Source: Gammaproteobacteria bacterium
GTDB lineage: Bacteria > Pseudomonadota > Gammaproteobacteria > Enterobacterales > Alteromonadaceae
DNA length: 64,000 nucleotides
Direction of reading: 5' to 3'
Assembly: GCA_018222985.1 (NCBI GenBank)
Contig: JAAEZG010000001.1
Location: forward strand, 329,292-393,291
Numbering within the stretch: the stretch's first letter is position 1; every line of letters begins with the position of its first letter. The notes under the pieces were generated by a model that searched no databases, was not told the origin of the DNA, and was given only the letters and a program-made list of their open reading frames with translations. Of the stretch, positions 17,960 through 25,998 are shown one piece after another. A program made the position numbers and the translations under genes.

Positions 17960-18703
17960 TCACTTATCAGTATTGGGATGCGAATACAGCGGCGTCCGTT
18001 TCAAAAATAGGCGTAAAGCTTGCCAATAAATCGCTGCAACGGTGCCTAGGGTATTCACAGGATACCTAAGTAATACGTTACGAATACTTTTTGAGTTCAA
18101 TTCAACGCGGGTTAATTTCATGGTCGCGCTAAAGTCGCGCTTATCACTGTGGCAATCCATGTGCACTAAGCATTTGTGCGCGGGTTCCTGACGCGGCGGC
18201 CGCAGTTGCCAATGGTAGGTCATGTCCATCGGGTTAAATGGCGATACATGAAACGCTTTGTCGGTTATTAATGCCTGCTGCAAGTCCAACACGTAATAGT
18301 GTCGTTCGTTCCAAGGGGTGTTACTTACCTCGGCAAGCATATAGCGGTAATCGCTTGCGTCGTCAGTTTGTATGAAGTAGCAATTAATGGGGCTAAAATA
18401 CAACCCGAAAGTGCGCAGCGCGCCTAAAAAGAACACCCGACCGTGAACCTGCTGCCCCACTAACTGCGAGGTTTTCTCAAGTACCGCGGTAGCAAGATCA
18501 CCGGTGCTGCCACGCATATAATCGGCGCGGCGAAACCACAATGGCGCAAACCGCTGCAACGAAAACCAGCGGCTTTGTGCCGCCACGTTTTCTAATTCGT
18601 CTAGCGCTAGCCACCACTGGGCAATGCTATAGTCAAAAGCATGCTTGGTGGGCCGGTAACGGGCGTGATGAACGCGCCCGCGCAGAATTGCGCTAGCTAA
18701 CAT
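17960..18703 (-). CDS. DUF1365 family protein
   Basis: This 247-residue protein carries the DUF1365 hallmarks: LRGRVHHARYRPTKHAFDY at the start, LRTFGLYFSPINCYFIQ and EVSNTPWNERHYYVL in the middle, and FNPMDMTYHW plus KLTRVELN later. The biochemical role is not established. The gene almost always lies between an FAD amine oxidase and a cyclopropane synthase, as here, in photo-oxidative stress loci. It overlaps the end of the FAD gene by 11 bases. No transmembrane segment is evident; the C terminus has the short LLRYPVNTLGTVAAIYWQAL stretch that may touch the membrane. Confidence 0.92.
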   Translation of the reverse strand: MLASAILRGRVHHARYRPTKHAFDYSIAQWWLALDELENVAAQSRWFSLQRFAPLWFRRADYMRGSTGDLATAVLEKTSQLVGQQVHGRVFFLGALRTFGLYFSPINCYFIQTDDASDYRYMLAEVSNTPWNERHYYVLDLQQALITDKAFHVSPFNPMDMTYHWQLRPPRQEPAHKCLVHMDCHSDKRDFSATMKLTRVELNSKSIRNVLLRYPVNTLGTVAAIYWQALRLFLKRTPLYSHPNTDK

Positions 18704-19970
18704 GCCAGTCTGCTCCTAATCGGTTTGCAACATCCACCGCGCTACGTACGCCATCTTCATGAAAACCGTTATACCAATATGCGCCGGTAAAATGGCTGTG
18801 GTTATGGCCGCAAATATCACCTCGTTGCGCCCGCGCACGCATCGACTCGACGCTGTACACTGGGTGGGCATACTCAAAGCTACGCAAAATTTTATCTGGC
18901 TGTATGGCTGCGGTGTTATTTAATGTGACACAGAACACTTCAGGCGCCTCAATGCGTTGCAGAATATTCATATTATAGCTAACCGAACTGGGTCGCGTGC
19001 GTGCCGCGTCATCATTGTGCAATAAATAATTCCAGCTGGCCCATGCACGCTTGTTACGCGGCAATAAACGTACGTCGGTGTGCAACACCACTTCGTTCAT
19101 TTGATACGGAATCGCCCCTAAAACCGCTTGTTCGGCGGCCGTTGGCTTCGCCAGCAACGCCAACGCTTCATCGCTGTGGCAGGCAAAAATAACCTCGTCA
19201 AAGGCTTGGCTTGGGCCGTCTTCAAACTCAATTAAAATAGCACCTTCGGCATGCTCGCGACGATGCACCGCCTTGATCTTGGTTTGGGTATGAATGCGCT
19301 CAGCAAAACCTTGAGTTAACGGCTTGATGTATGCACTTGAACCACCATCAATAGTCGCCCATTGCGGCCGATCAGCAACATTCAGCAAACCATGGTTTTC
19401 AAAGAACCGTAAAAAGAAACCTAACGGAAAAGCTTCCGCATCTTGCAAGCTCGCACTCCAAATAGCAGCAACCATTGGCAACAAGTAAAAATCACTGACT
19501 AACGGCGAAATTTGTTGCTCGCGTAAAAACTCGCCCAATGTTACTTCGTCTAAATTGGCTCCGCTTTGGTGCGCCTTTTTTGCGGCTTTATTAAATTTCA
19601 AAATCCCTTGAATTAAGCGATGAAAACGCGGTGAAAATAGATTTTTTCGCTGCGCGAATAGCGTATTTAAGTTGTGTCCGTTGTACTCAAGCCCAGTGTC
19701 AGGGTCACGCACACTGAAACTCATTTCGGTGTCTTGCCAGGTTACGCCAATTTCGCGCATCAATGCCCGAAATTTAGGGTAAGTCCGGTCATTAAACACA
19801 ATAAAACCGGTGTCGACATTGTACGTCTCGCCATGAACTTCAACACCCACCGTATGGGTATGGCCGCCCACGTAATCGTTCTTTTCAAACACAGTGACAT
19901 CATGATTTTTATGCAACAAATAGGCTGATGTTAAGCCTGCAATACCTGAGCCAATAATGGCTATTTTCAT
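18693..19970 (-). CDS. FAD-dependent amine oxidase-like protein (NAD/FAD-binding, COG2907 type)
   Basis: The protein has 425 residues. It begins with the dinucleotide-binding motif IAIIGSGIAGLTSAYLL, followed by FEKNDYVGGHTHTV and VDTGFIVFNDRTYP, diagnostic for the FAD amine-oxidase-like group next to DUF1365. The C-terminal HSHFTGAYWYNGFHEDGV is also conserved. In other bacteria this family belongs to the singlet-oxygen or low-temperature lipid-modification gene set. Its substrate may be fatty acyl chains, but that is inference. It is 13 bases after the SDR gene in the operon. Confidence 0.9.
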   Translation of the reverse strand: MKIAIIGSGIAGLTSAYLLHKNHDVTVFEKNDYVGGHTHTVGVEVHGETYNVDTGFIVFNDRTYPKFRALMREIGVTWQDTEMSFSVRDPDTGLEYNGHNLNTLFAQRKNLFSPRFHRLIQGILKFNKAAKKAHQSGANLDEVTLGEFLREQQISPLVSDFYLLPMVAAIWSASLQDAEAFPLGFFLRFFENHGLLNVADRPQWATIDGGSSAYIKPLTQGFAERIHTQTKIKAVHRREHAEGAILIEFEDGPSQAFDEVIFACHSDEALALLAKPTAAEQAVLGAIPYQMNEVVLHTDVRLLPRNKRAWASWNYLLHNDDAARTRPSSVSYNMNILQRIEAPEVFCVTLNNTAAIQPDKILRSFEYAHPVYSVESMRARAQRGDICGHNHSHFTGAYWYNGFHEDGVRSAVDVANRLGADWHVS

Positions 19971-19983
19971 GCCGGTTACTCCG

Positions 19984-20697
19984 CTAAAAACGCTTAGAAA
20001 TAGCCACTTGCCACGACTGTGGCAAACGCGACAGAAACTTCAAAAACAAACCAAAAGTGGTGGGAAAGGTAATGTCCGTCGATTTTTTCTGAATGCCTTT
20101 GATAATTCGCTCGGCAGCAAATTCAACCGTGACACGCATTGGCATTTCAAAATCGTTCGCGTCCGTCATTGGCGTTTCGACAAAACCTGGTGATACGGTT
20201 TGCACCACGATGCCACGCGGCGCTAAGTCGACCTGCAAACTACGCGCGATATATTGAATGGCCGCTTTAGAGCCGCCGTACGCTTCTGCCCGTGTAAAGG
20301 GCAGTAACCGCGCCGTACTGCCAACGAACACCAGTTGTGAGCCACTTTTCAAATTCGGCAATACCGCTTCAACGCAGCGCATCATGCCAAACACATTGAC
20401 ATCGAAGACACGTTCAAACATCGCAGCTTCAAAGCGCTCTATGTCGACATACTCGCACACGCCTGCCGAGAGAATCACCAGGTCTAAGTTGGTGAACGTA
20501 CTTAACGTCTGCTGCGTTTGATCGGCGTCGCTAACATCGAGGCGTACGCCAGCAATCTGCTTTGGATACAACGCTTCAAGTTCAGCCAACGCGTCGGAAT
20601 TTCGCCCACAGGCAATGACCGTATGGCCTTGCTGCGCATAACTTAACGCGACTTGTTTGCCAATACCTGATGTCGCGCCGGTAATTAAAATATTCAT
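19984..20697 (-). CDS. Short-chain dehydrogenase/reductase
   Basis: This 237-residue SDR enzyme has the cofactor motif TGATSGIGKQVALSY at residues 6-20. The NAG-like motif appears as LSAGVCEY near 78, and the catalytic residues are in VFVGSTARLLPF (Ser) and YGGSKAAIQYIARSL (Tyr-x3-Lys). PGFVETPMTD follows, as in classical SDRs. The substrate is unknown; this SDR is a regular member of the DUF1365/cfa/photolyase locus. It starts 4 bases inside the end of the NTF2-like gene. Confidence 0.93.
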   Translation of the reverse strand: MNILITGATSGIGKQVALSYAQQGHTVIACGRNSDALAELEALYPKQIAGVRLDVSDADQTQQTLSTFTNLDLVILSAGVCEYVDIERFEAAMFERVFDVNVFGMMRCVEAVLPNLKSGSQLVFVGSTARLLPFTRAEAYGGSKAAIQYIARSLQVDLAPRGIVVQTVSPGFVETPMTDANDFEMPMRVTVEFAAERIIKGIQKKSTDITFPTTFGLFLKFLSRLPQSWQVAISKRF

Positions 20698-21134
20698 GAC
20701 GATTTAACTCGCGTTTTGATTTTTTCAATCACATAGCCAAGTACCGGCACATGCTCGTACAACATTGCACCGGCGTCGTAATAATCGGTTTGCTGGTAAA
20801 TTTTGTCTTCGGCAAGTTTTAAATGGCTGGTGCCCGGCACGATTATTTCGCGCCCCTGTGCGAGCTTCGGATGCTTTAAGCGCATTTGCCACGTCACAAA
20901 CACATCATCGCCCTGCCGAGCGCGCTCCGCAAATGCAAAGTGACAATAATCAATGCCCTTGATGGTGTTTAAAAAGTACTGTTTCAGGTTATCTAACCCT
21001 TCAACATGATGCAGAGGGTCAGTAAAGGTCACATCGTCGGTATAGAGATCACCGAGTGCTTCAATACTTTGTTGGTCAAGATTGTCATACAACCGAATTA
21101 ATTCATCTACTATATCTGCAACATGACTTGACAT
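20694..21134 (-). CDS. NTF2-like (SnoaL-type) small protein
   Basis: This 146-residue protein has the cone-shaped NTF2/SnoaL fold signature: a first helix IVDELIRLYDNLD, then LYTDDVTFTDPLHHVEGLDNL, and the strands FVTWQMRLKHP and EIIVPGTSHLKLAEDKI. YYDAGAMLYEHVPVLG near the C terminus is shared with the versions found beside SDR and FAD amine oxidase genes. The function is probably isomerase-like or ligand binding. It follows the photolyase gene by 22 bases and is preceded by CGGAGGGA. Confidence 0.88.
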   Translation of the reverse strand: MSSHVADIVDELIRLYDNLDQQSIEALGDLYTDDVTFTDPLHHVEGLDNLKQYFLNTIKGIDYCHFAFAERARQGDDVFVTWQMRLKHPKLAQGREIIVPGTSHLKLAEDKIYQQTDYYDAGAMLYEHVPVLGYVIEKIKTRVKSS

Positions 21135-21156
21135 GATTCCCTCCGGACAAATTCAG

Positions 21157-22566
21157 CTAAAGTGATTTAAACGCTGCTAACACGCGTTCTCGTGCCTGTT
21201 TATGATCGACCATAGGCTGTGGGTAGTCCGTTCGTCCCTGTTGTTTTAACCAGTTGCCCGGCGCATGAATGTGTTTCGCCGGACAGTCTTTTAACTCATT
21301 CACCCATTTACGAATATAACTTCCGTCAGGATCAAACTTTTCGCTCTGCAAGGTCGGGTTAAACACCCGAAAATACGGCGCGGCATCGGTACCCGTTGAT
21401 GCACTCCACTGCCAACCACCGTTGTTTGCAGCAAAACTGCCGTCGACTAAATTTTGCATAAAAAAGCGCTCGCCCCAGCGCCAATCAATGAGTAAGTCTT
21501 TCACCAAAAAATGCGCAACAATCATGCGCACACGATTATGCATCCAGCCCTCGGCGGCTAATTGGCGCATCCCCGCATCAACTAGCGGAAAGCCCGTTTT
21601 ACCTTCACACCAGCGCTGAAATCCTTCGTTATCTTGGCGCCATTGCATGGCGTCAGTGTGGCGCAAAAATGCGTGCCCATAACTTAAGCGTGGCACATGG
21701 TGCATAAGGTGCAAGTAAAACTCGCGCCAAATAAGCTCGGTAAGCCAAGTGTCAGCGCCTTTGTCCAAGCCAAAGGGAAAGGTTGGGCTTAACTCAGATA
21801 ACACGGCAGCGGCCTGCCACGGCGACAACAGCCCTATTTCCCAATACGCTGATAAACGCGACGTACTGTCTAGAGCGGGCATATCGCGTTCTGCTGCATA
21901 GTGCGAACTTTGGTTGTTCACGTAATCGCGCAGCACTTGCTGGGCATTGGCTTCACCTACTGCCCAAGCTGATGAGTCACGACGCGGGTAGTCAATTTCA
22001 GGAATGGTTGCCGGCTTAGCGGCCGCGCGCTTCGGTAATGGTGCACTGCGCGGCACCCCATGCTGCGCCACATAGTCGCGCCAAGCTCGAGCAAATGGCG
22101 TAAACTTTTGATAAACCTGACCACTTTGGGTGGTCACCACCGGCGGCACAATGACACTGCCGTGATGCACCTTCAGCGCCACCTGCATAAGCTGTAACAC
22201 ACCCTGCACGGCACGATCGCGCCGTTGCTCATGCACTGGGTATTCAGCATTAATATGCACTTGGGTGAGTCCGTGCTGCTCAGCAAAACGTTTCACCGAT
22301 TTACCGGCGGTACGCCAACTATCAATCACTTCTATATGCAGCAGCACGCCCTGCTCTGCGGCCTCAATGACAAAAGTTTCGAGTTGGCGTGCATACAAAT
22401 CCCATTTTATTGGAGCCCAGTCATGCTCATGCATTTGGGCTGGGCAAATCAGCAACAATGCTGGAATACACCGCTGCTCGCCATTCACCTCGCTCGCCGC
22501 AGCTAACGCAGGGTTTGCGCTAAGGCGCAAATCGTTGCGCAACCAAACACCGGCATAATCACTCAT
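21157..22566 (-). CDS. phrB: Class I CPD photolyase (deoxyribodipyrimidine photolyase)
   Basis: This 469-residue flavoprotein repairs UV-induced cyclobutane pyrimidine dimers using blue light. The N-terminal antenna domain opens VWLRNDLRLSANPAL. The C-terminal FAD domain has LSAYWEIGLLSP, LIWREFYLHLM, FPLVDAGMRQL, GWMHNRVRMIVAHFLVK, and WRWGERFFMQNLVDGSFAANN, which are the class I signatures with the Trp electron-transfer chain residues in place. The length matches E. coli PhrB (472). It overlaps the DUF523/DUF1722 gene by 4 bases. phr is a standard member of RpoE-ChrR regulons. Confidence 0.96.
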   Translation of the reverse strand: MSDYAGVWLRNDLRLSANPALAAASEVNGEQRCIPALLLICPAQMHEHDWAPIKWDLYARQLETFVIEAAEQGVLLHIEVIDSWRTAGKSVKRFAEQHGLTQVHINAEYPVHEQRRDRAVQGVLQLMQVALKVHHGSVIVPPVVTTQSGQVYQKFTPFARAWRDYVAQHGVPRSAPLPKRAAAKPATIPEIDYPRRDSSAWAVGEANAQQVLRDYVNNQSSHYAAERDMPALDSTSRLSAYWEIGLLSPWQAAAVLSELSPTFPFGLDKGADTWLTELIWREFYLHLMHHVPRLSYGHAFLRHTDAMQWRQDNEGFQRWCEGKTGFPLVDAGMRQLAAEGWMHNRVRMIVAHFLVKDLLIDWRWGERFFMQNLVDGSFAANNGGWQWSASTGTDAAPYFRVFNPTLQSEKFDPDGSYIRKWVNELKDCPAKHIHAPGNWLKQQGRTDYPQPMVDHKQARERVLAAFKSL

Positions 22567-23498
22567 AGCGCATACCTTAGTTTCAAGTCAGCCGGGTACG
22601 GGTTCAAATAGCGCTGGCCCTGCAAATAGTCGTTGGGAAACTCGCGCAAATAATGGCGCAACAAGGTCAACGGCGCCAACAAAGGCTGCACGCCGTCGTG
22701 ATAGTCCATAATGAGCGTGCTAAGTTCTGCTTTTTGGTCTTTGTTTAAATGGTCACTAAAGTAGCCTTGAATGTGTTGTAACACGTTCGTGTGATTGGCC
22801 CGTGTTGCGGGCTGGCCAAGTGCAGCCATAATGCCTTCAATGTATTGCTTAGCAAAACTGTCATTGAGCTGTTGCTGGTCTGCTAATTGCCGGCCAAGTG
22901 CGCGATACTGCTGTTGATTATGCGCCAGTAGCAACAGCTTCAGTTCCGTATGAAACGCTAATACATCGGCCTTCTTTAGCGGCCGCGGCAACTGCTGCCA
23001 GGCATGATAAACGAACACGCGCATCACAAAGTTTTCGCGCAATGGCGCGTCATTTAACCGGCCATCCTCTTCTAACGGCAACGCTGGGTGTAGCTCTCGC
23101 AACCGGCGCACAAAAATACCTTGGGCTTCTTTTTTCGCGTAGCCTGTTGCTGGGTCATATAACTTCACCCGCTCCATACCGCAACTCGGCGACTTGGCAC
23201 ATAAAACGTAACCACTTAATTGGCGTAAATGAGGTTGTGCTTTATCGGCAAACTGACTCAATTGCTCAGTCACATCAGCACCGGTTTTCGGCACCACGGC
23301 ACGCACCTCACCCGCATGATTCTCTAACCGAATGGTTGGCCGCGGCACAGGCATGCCAATGCCCACTTCTGGGCACAACTTCACAAACTCAACATGCCGA
23401 ATCAGTTCATCGGCACAAAACGCTGAGCGTTTATGGCCGCCGTCAAAGCGTACCTCGTCCCCTAACAAACACGCGCTAATTCCTACTTTTATGGCCAC
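22563..23498 (-). CDS. DUF523-DUF1722 fusion protein (YbgA-like)
   Basis: The protein has 311 residues from the GTG at 23498, chosen because AAAAGGAG precedes it and the family begins right there with KVGISACLLGDEVRFDGGHK. Residues 1-150 are DUF523 with conserved SACLLG, CPEVGIGMPVPRPTIRL and AKSPSCGMERVK. The rest is DUF1722 (YbgA): VFVYHAWQQL, FHTELKLLLLAHN, LQHIQGYFSDHL and YLNPYPADLKLRY. Its function is unknown, though the fused gene very often precedes phr, as here. It heads the ten-gene operon. The Cys residues of DUF523 could bind metal. Confidence 0.92.
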   Translation of the reverse strand: MAIKVGISACLLGDEVRFDGGHKRSAFCADELIRHVEFVKLCPEVGIGMPVPRPTIRLENHAGEVRAVVPKTGADVTEQLSQFADKAQPHLRQLSGYVLCAKSPSCGMERVKLYDPATGYAKKEAQGIFVRRLRELHPALPLEEDGRLNDAPLRENFVMRVFVYHAWQQLPRPLKKADVLAFHTELKLLLLAHNQQQYRALGRQLADQQQLNDSFAKQYIEGIMAALGQPATRANHTNVLQHIQGYFSDHLNKDQKAELSTLIMDYHDGVQPLLAPLTLLRHYLREFPNDYLQGQRYLNPYPADLKLRYAL

Positions 23499-23526
23499 CG
23501 CTTTGCTCCTTTTAACTCGTTCCATT

Positions 23527-23560
23527 GAATTACGTATTCTATTGCAGTTTAGATTGACGA
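23527..23560 (-). promoter_or_regulatory. Possible ECF-sigma promoter of the photoprotection operon
   Basis: On the minus strand, CGTAAT lies about 30 bases before the GTG of the DUF523/DUF1722 gene and resembles the CGTA -10 element of ECF11/RpoE-ChrR promoters. The -35 position at 16 bases spacing reads CAATCT, which agrees with TGATCC at only three of six bases. The call is weak and rests mainly on the location and the -10 match. Confidence 0.3.
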
Positions 23561-23657
23561 AAAGTCAAAGAATTTTCCATAAATCTGATCATGTATGAAT
23601 CCATTTCTGTTGCCACCGCGTAACCTCTTGCATGATGACTCAAAAGGTACGGTAAAG

Positions 23658-24269
23658 ATGACTGATCGGCTGACAGACGCCCACTTAAATATGCCGCTTT
23701 TCCCGCTGTCTGGGCACGTACTGCCGGGCGGCACCATGCGTTTGCGCATTTTCGAGCCGCGTTACATTCGTATGGTGAAAGAAGCCTGCAACGGTACCTC
23801 TTGTAACCCTATCGGTATGTGTATGTTGAATGACCAAGGCCAGGTTGACAACAATACGCACATACACTCTATTGGCACTGCGGTGACTATTGTTGATTTT
23901 GAGCAGCTAAAAGACGGCTTGCTTGGCATTACCGTGGCTGGGCAAGGTTTATTTAAAGTGCAACAAATTGAGGTGCAAGACGACGGCCTGCGTGTTGGCC
24001 ATGTGTGTCGCTTAAGCGGTTGGGCGCCGCAGCCGCTTGCTGAGCAAGACCAGTTTTTGGCCACCCAGCTTGAAGAAATTTATAAAACCTACCCCGAGCT
24101 GGCCGTTGAGTATTGTGCAGAAAATCTGCAACAAGCCGATTGGGTGTGTTTGCGGTGGTTAGAAATACTCCCGATTTCTGCGAATGCGAAACAGGAGCTG
24201 CTGCAACACGATGACTGCAACGCGGCGCTCGAATTTTTACGAGATTTGGTCCTAGAAAGTAAACAATGA
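23658..24269 (+). CDS. LON substrate-binding (N-terminal) domain protein
   Basis: The protein has about 203 residues from the ATG at 23658; an earlier in-frame ATG at 23595 adds 21 residues without homology to the family. The body is a stand-alone LON N-terminal domain: MPLFPLSGHVLPGGTMRLRI, then FEPRYIRMVKEAC, IGTAVTIVDFEQLKDGLLGI and RVGHVCRLSGWAP. No AAA+ or protease domain follows. Such proteins probably bind unfolded or specific proteins, but no partner is known. It diverges from the photoprotection operon and precedes the sigma factor gene, so it may share stress control. Confidence 0.85.
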   Translation: MTDRLTDAHLNMPLFPLSGHVLPGGTMRLRIFEPRYIRMVKEACNGTSCNPIGMCMLNDQGQVDNNTHIHSIGTAVTIVDFEQLKDGLLGITVAGQGLFKVQQIEVQDDGLRVGHVCRLSGWAPQPLAEQDQFLATQLEEIYKTYPELAVEYCAENLQQADWVCLRWLEILPISANAKQELLQHDDCNAALEFLRDLVLESKQ

Positions 24270-24294
24270 TCCGTTTCAACTTATGCTGCGTAAT
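24267..24294 (+). promoter_or_regulatory. Candidate autoregulated ECF promoter of rpoE-chrR
   Basis: TGATCC at 24267-24272 and CGTAAT at 24289-24294, 16 bases apart, match the -35 and -10 elements known for RpoE-ChrR (ECF11-type) sigma factors. The site lies 55-80 bases before the sigma gene, as expected for autoregulation. It starts over the stop codon of the LON-domain gene. Confidence 0.65.
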
Positions 24295-24348
24295 TAAGCC
24301 TAAGTATCGGAAAGTTCAGGTTGTATAACTCGGTGAGTATAGACTACT

Positions 24349-24969
24349 ATGCAAACAGTAATAACACAGACTAAAAAACGAGAAACTATGCCCCCTGCGC
24401 AGCCGGATAATGCCGAACACGCTGCCGAATTACTCGCGAAAGTAGCTTCAGAGCAATCGCGGGCCGCTTTTAGTGAGTTGTTTCGCTATTTTGCGCCACG
24501 TTTGCAAGCCTATGCCACGCGCCAATTTGGTAACGAACAAACCGCCATGGACTTGGTGCAAGAAACCATGAGCAATGTGTGGCACAAAGCCCATTTGTTT
24601 AAGCCCGATCGCGGTTCTGCTGCAACCTGGATTTTTACCATTGCCAGAAACATTCGGTTTGATTTTTTACGAAAGAATAAACACCGTCAGTACGACTTAA
24701 GCGCTGACGACTTGTGGCCGGTTCTTGCCGAAACCAATGACTCGCTCGATGACGATTATGCATTGGACGACGATTTGCTGTTGCAGCAGCTGTCCGTATT
24801 TTGCGAACAGCTACCAAGTGCCCAGCGTACCGTCATTGAGCTGATTTACATTGAAGGTAAATCTCAGCAGGAAGTCGCGGATGCACTTCAGATTCCGTTG
24901 GGTACTGTGAAATCACGAACCCGTTTAGCCTTACAGAAGTTGAAAGAGTTGATAAAGCACGATGATTAA
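24349..24969 (+). CDS. rpoE: ECF RNA polymerase sigma factor (RpoE of the RpoE-ChrR type)
   Basis: This 206-residue sigma factor has region 2 at FSELFRYFAPRLQAYATRQF with TAMDLVQETMSNVWHKAHLF and TWIFTIARNIRFDFLRK. Region 4 has LPSAQRTVIELIYIEGKSQQ followed by EVADALQIPLGTVKSRTRLA. The gene overlaps a ChrR-type anti-sigma by 8 bases, which defines the group: in Rhodobacter and Vibrio relatives this sigma drives the response to singlet oxygen and light. Translation may start at 24349 or at the ATG at 24388; the sigma domain is complete either way. Likely targets are the promoter just upstream and the adjacent photolyase/cfa operon. Confidence 0.93.
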   Translation: MQTVITQTKKRETMPPAQPDNAEHAAELLAKVASEQSRAAFSELFRYFAPRLQAYATRQFGNEQTAMDLVQETMSNVWHKAHLFKPDRGSAATWIFTIARNIRFDFLRKNKHRQYDLSADDLWPVLAETNDSLDDDYALDDDLLLQQLSVFCEQLPSAQRTVIELIYIEGKSQQEVADALQIPLGTVKSRTRLALQKLKELIKHDD

Positions 24970-25639
24970 ATTCCATCCTTCAGAGCAGCACTTGGTGCTA
25001 TATACCGCTGGTGAATTGAGTCCTGCCATGTTGATGATGGTCGGAACCCACGTTGATATGTGCTCACATTGCCAAGCTCATGTACGTGACATTGAACAGC
25101 AATTAGCGCGTAAATTGTTTGGCGATGTCGAAAAGCAGCCTGTAGAGCACAATGCCTCACTTGATGAGCAAGCCATGCTACAAGCTATTTTTAACTCGCA
25201 GCCAGCGCCAGAAACGGCAATCGTTGCAGCCAATGACAGCTTATATCTGGAAGGGAATCACTTTAAATTACCAGCAACGCTTGCCCGCAATTCGCATCGT
25301 ATTGGCGACTGGAGCCGCTTGCCAGGCAAATTGTGGCGTGCACCGGTAACTGTTGGCGGCGAAGAAATGCTTAACTTCATCTACATGGCGGAAAACGCGA
25401 GCTTACCTGAGCACACCCACAAAGGTAACGAAGCAACCTTAGTGGTCAACGGTGTGTTTAACGATGAGAATAACGAGTATCGTGACGGTGACTTTGTGTT
25501 GCTAGATAACCACCACAAACACTCGCCAGCAACGCAAAACGAAGATTGTTTAACGCTTGCAGCACTTGAAGGCCCGCTACACTTTACCTCAGGCCTTAGC
25601 CGATTGCTGAACCCGTTTAGTAGCTTATTCTTTAAATAA
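24962..25639 (+). CDS. chrR: ChrR-type zinc-dependent anti-sigma factor
   Basis: The protein has 225 residues. The N-terminal anti-sigma domain shows the zinc ligands of ChrR: an early His (FHPSEQHL) and HVDMCSHC (H-x3-C-x2-C). The C-terminal half is a cupin with LPEHTHKGNEATLVVNG and DGDFVLLDNHHKHSP, giving HxH, E and H metal ligands. In Rhodobacter the cupin senses singlet oxygen and frees the sigma factor for transcription. The start overlaps the sigma gene, giving the fixed stoichiometry usual for sigma/anti-sigma pairs. A strong terminator follows. Confidence 0.94.
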   Translation: MIKFHPSEQHLVLYTAGELSPAMLMMVGTHVDMCSHCQAHVRDIEQQLARKLFGDVEKQPVEHNASLDEQAMLQAIFNSQPAPETAIVAANDSLYLEGNHFKLPATLARNSHRIGDWSRLPGKLWRAPVTVGGEEMLNFIYMAENASLPEHTHKGNEATLVVNGVFNDENNEYRDGDFVLLDNHHKHSPATQNEDCLTLAALEGPLHFTSGLSRLLNPFSSLFFK

Positions 25640-25668
25640 AAAGCTTAAGTAGAAAGCTTAAATGATAA

Positions 25669-25698
25669 AAAAGCCGCTCAATGAGCGGCTTTTTTTGA
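25669..25698. terminator. Bidirectional terminator between chrR and ihfA
   Basis: AAGCCGCTC (25671-25679) pairs with GAGCGGCTT (25683-25691) over a 3-base loop, with A tract before and T tract after. It can end chrR rightward and ihfA leftward. Confidence 0.92.
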
Positions 25699-25995
25699 TT
25701 AATCAGCAACTTTTGCGTGACTAACACGTTGTTTCAGCTTTTGCCCTGGACGGAATGTCACCACCCGTCGCGCAGAAATTGGAATATCTTCGCCGGTTTT
25801 AGGGTTACGGCCTGGACGTTCGTTTTTAGTTCGTAATTCAAAATTACCGAACCCCGAAAGTTTCACTTCCTCACCACTTTCCAGTGCTCGTCGAATTTCC
25901 TCAAAGAAGTTTTCGACCAGATCTTTCGCATCGCGTTTATTTAAGCCAAATTTCTCAAACAAATGCTCTGCCATTTCTGCTTTGGTCAGCGCCAT
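25699..25995 (-). CDS. ihfA: Integration host factor subunit alpha
   Basis: This 98-residue DNA-bending protein of the HU/IHF family begins [20 protein letters not shown]. It has [22 protein letters not shown] and the DNA-intercalating beta-arm [20 protein letters not shown] with the conserved Pro. With IhfB it binds specific sites and makes near U-turn bends for transcription, replication and recombination. It follows pheT by 3 bases, the normal gammaproteobacterial order, and ends the translation gene cluster. Confidence 0.98.
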   Translation of the reverse strand: MALTKAEMAEHLFEKFGLNKRDAKDLVENFFEEIRRALESGEEVKLSGFGNFELRTKNERPGRNPKTGEDIPISARRVVTFRPGQKLKQRVSHAKVAD

Positions 25996-25998
25996 AGC

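Noticed and set aside
25621..25660. AAGCTTAAGT/AGAAAGCTTA repeats after chrR as an operator
   Set aside because: They are short AT-rich direct copies in a terminator leader with no gene start nearby.
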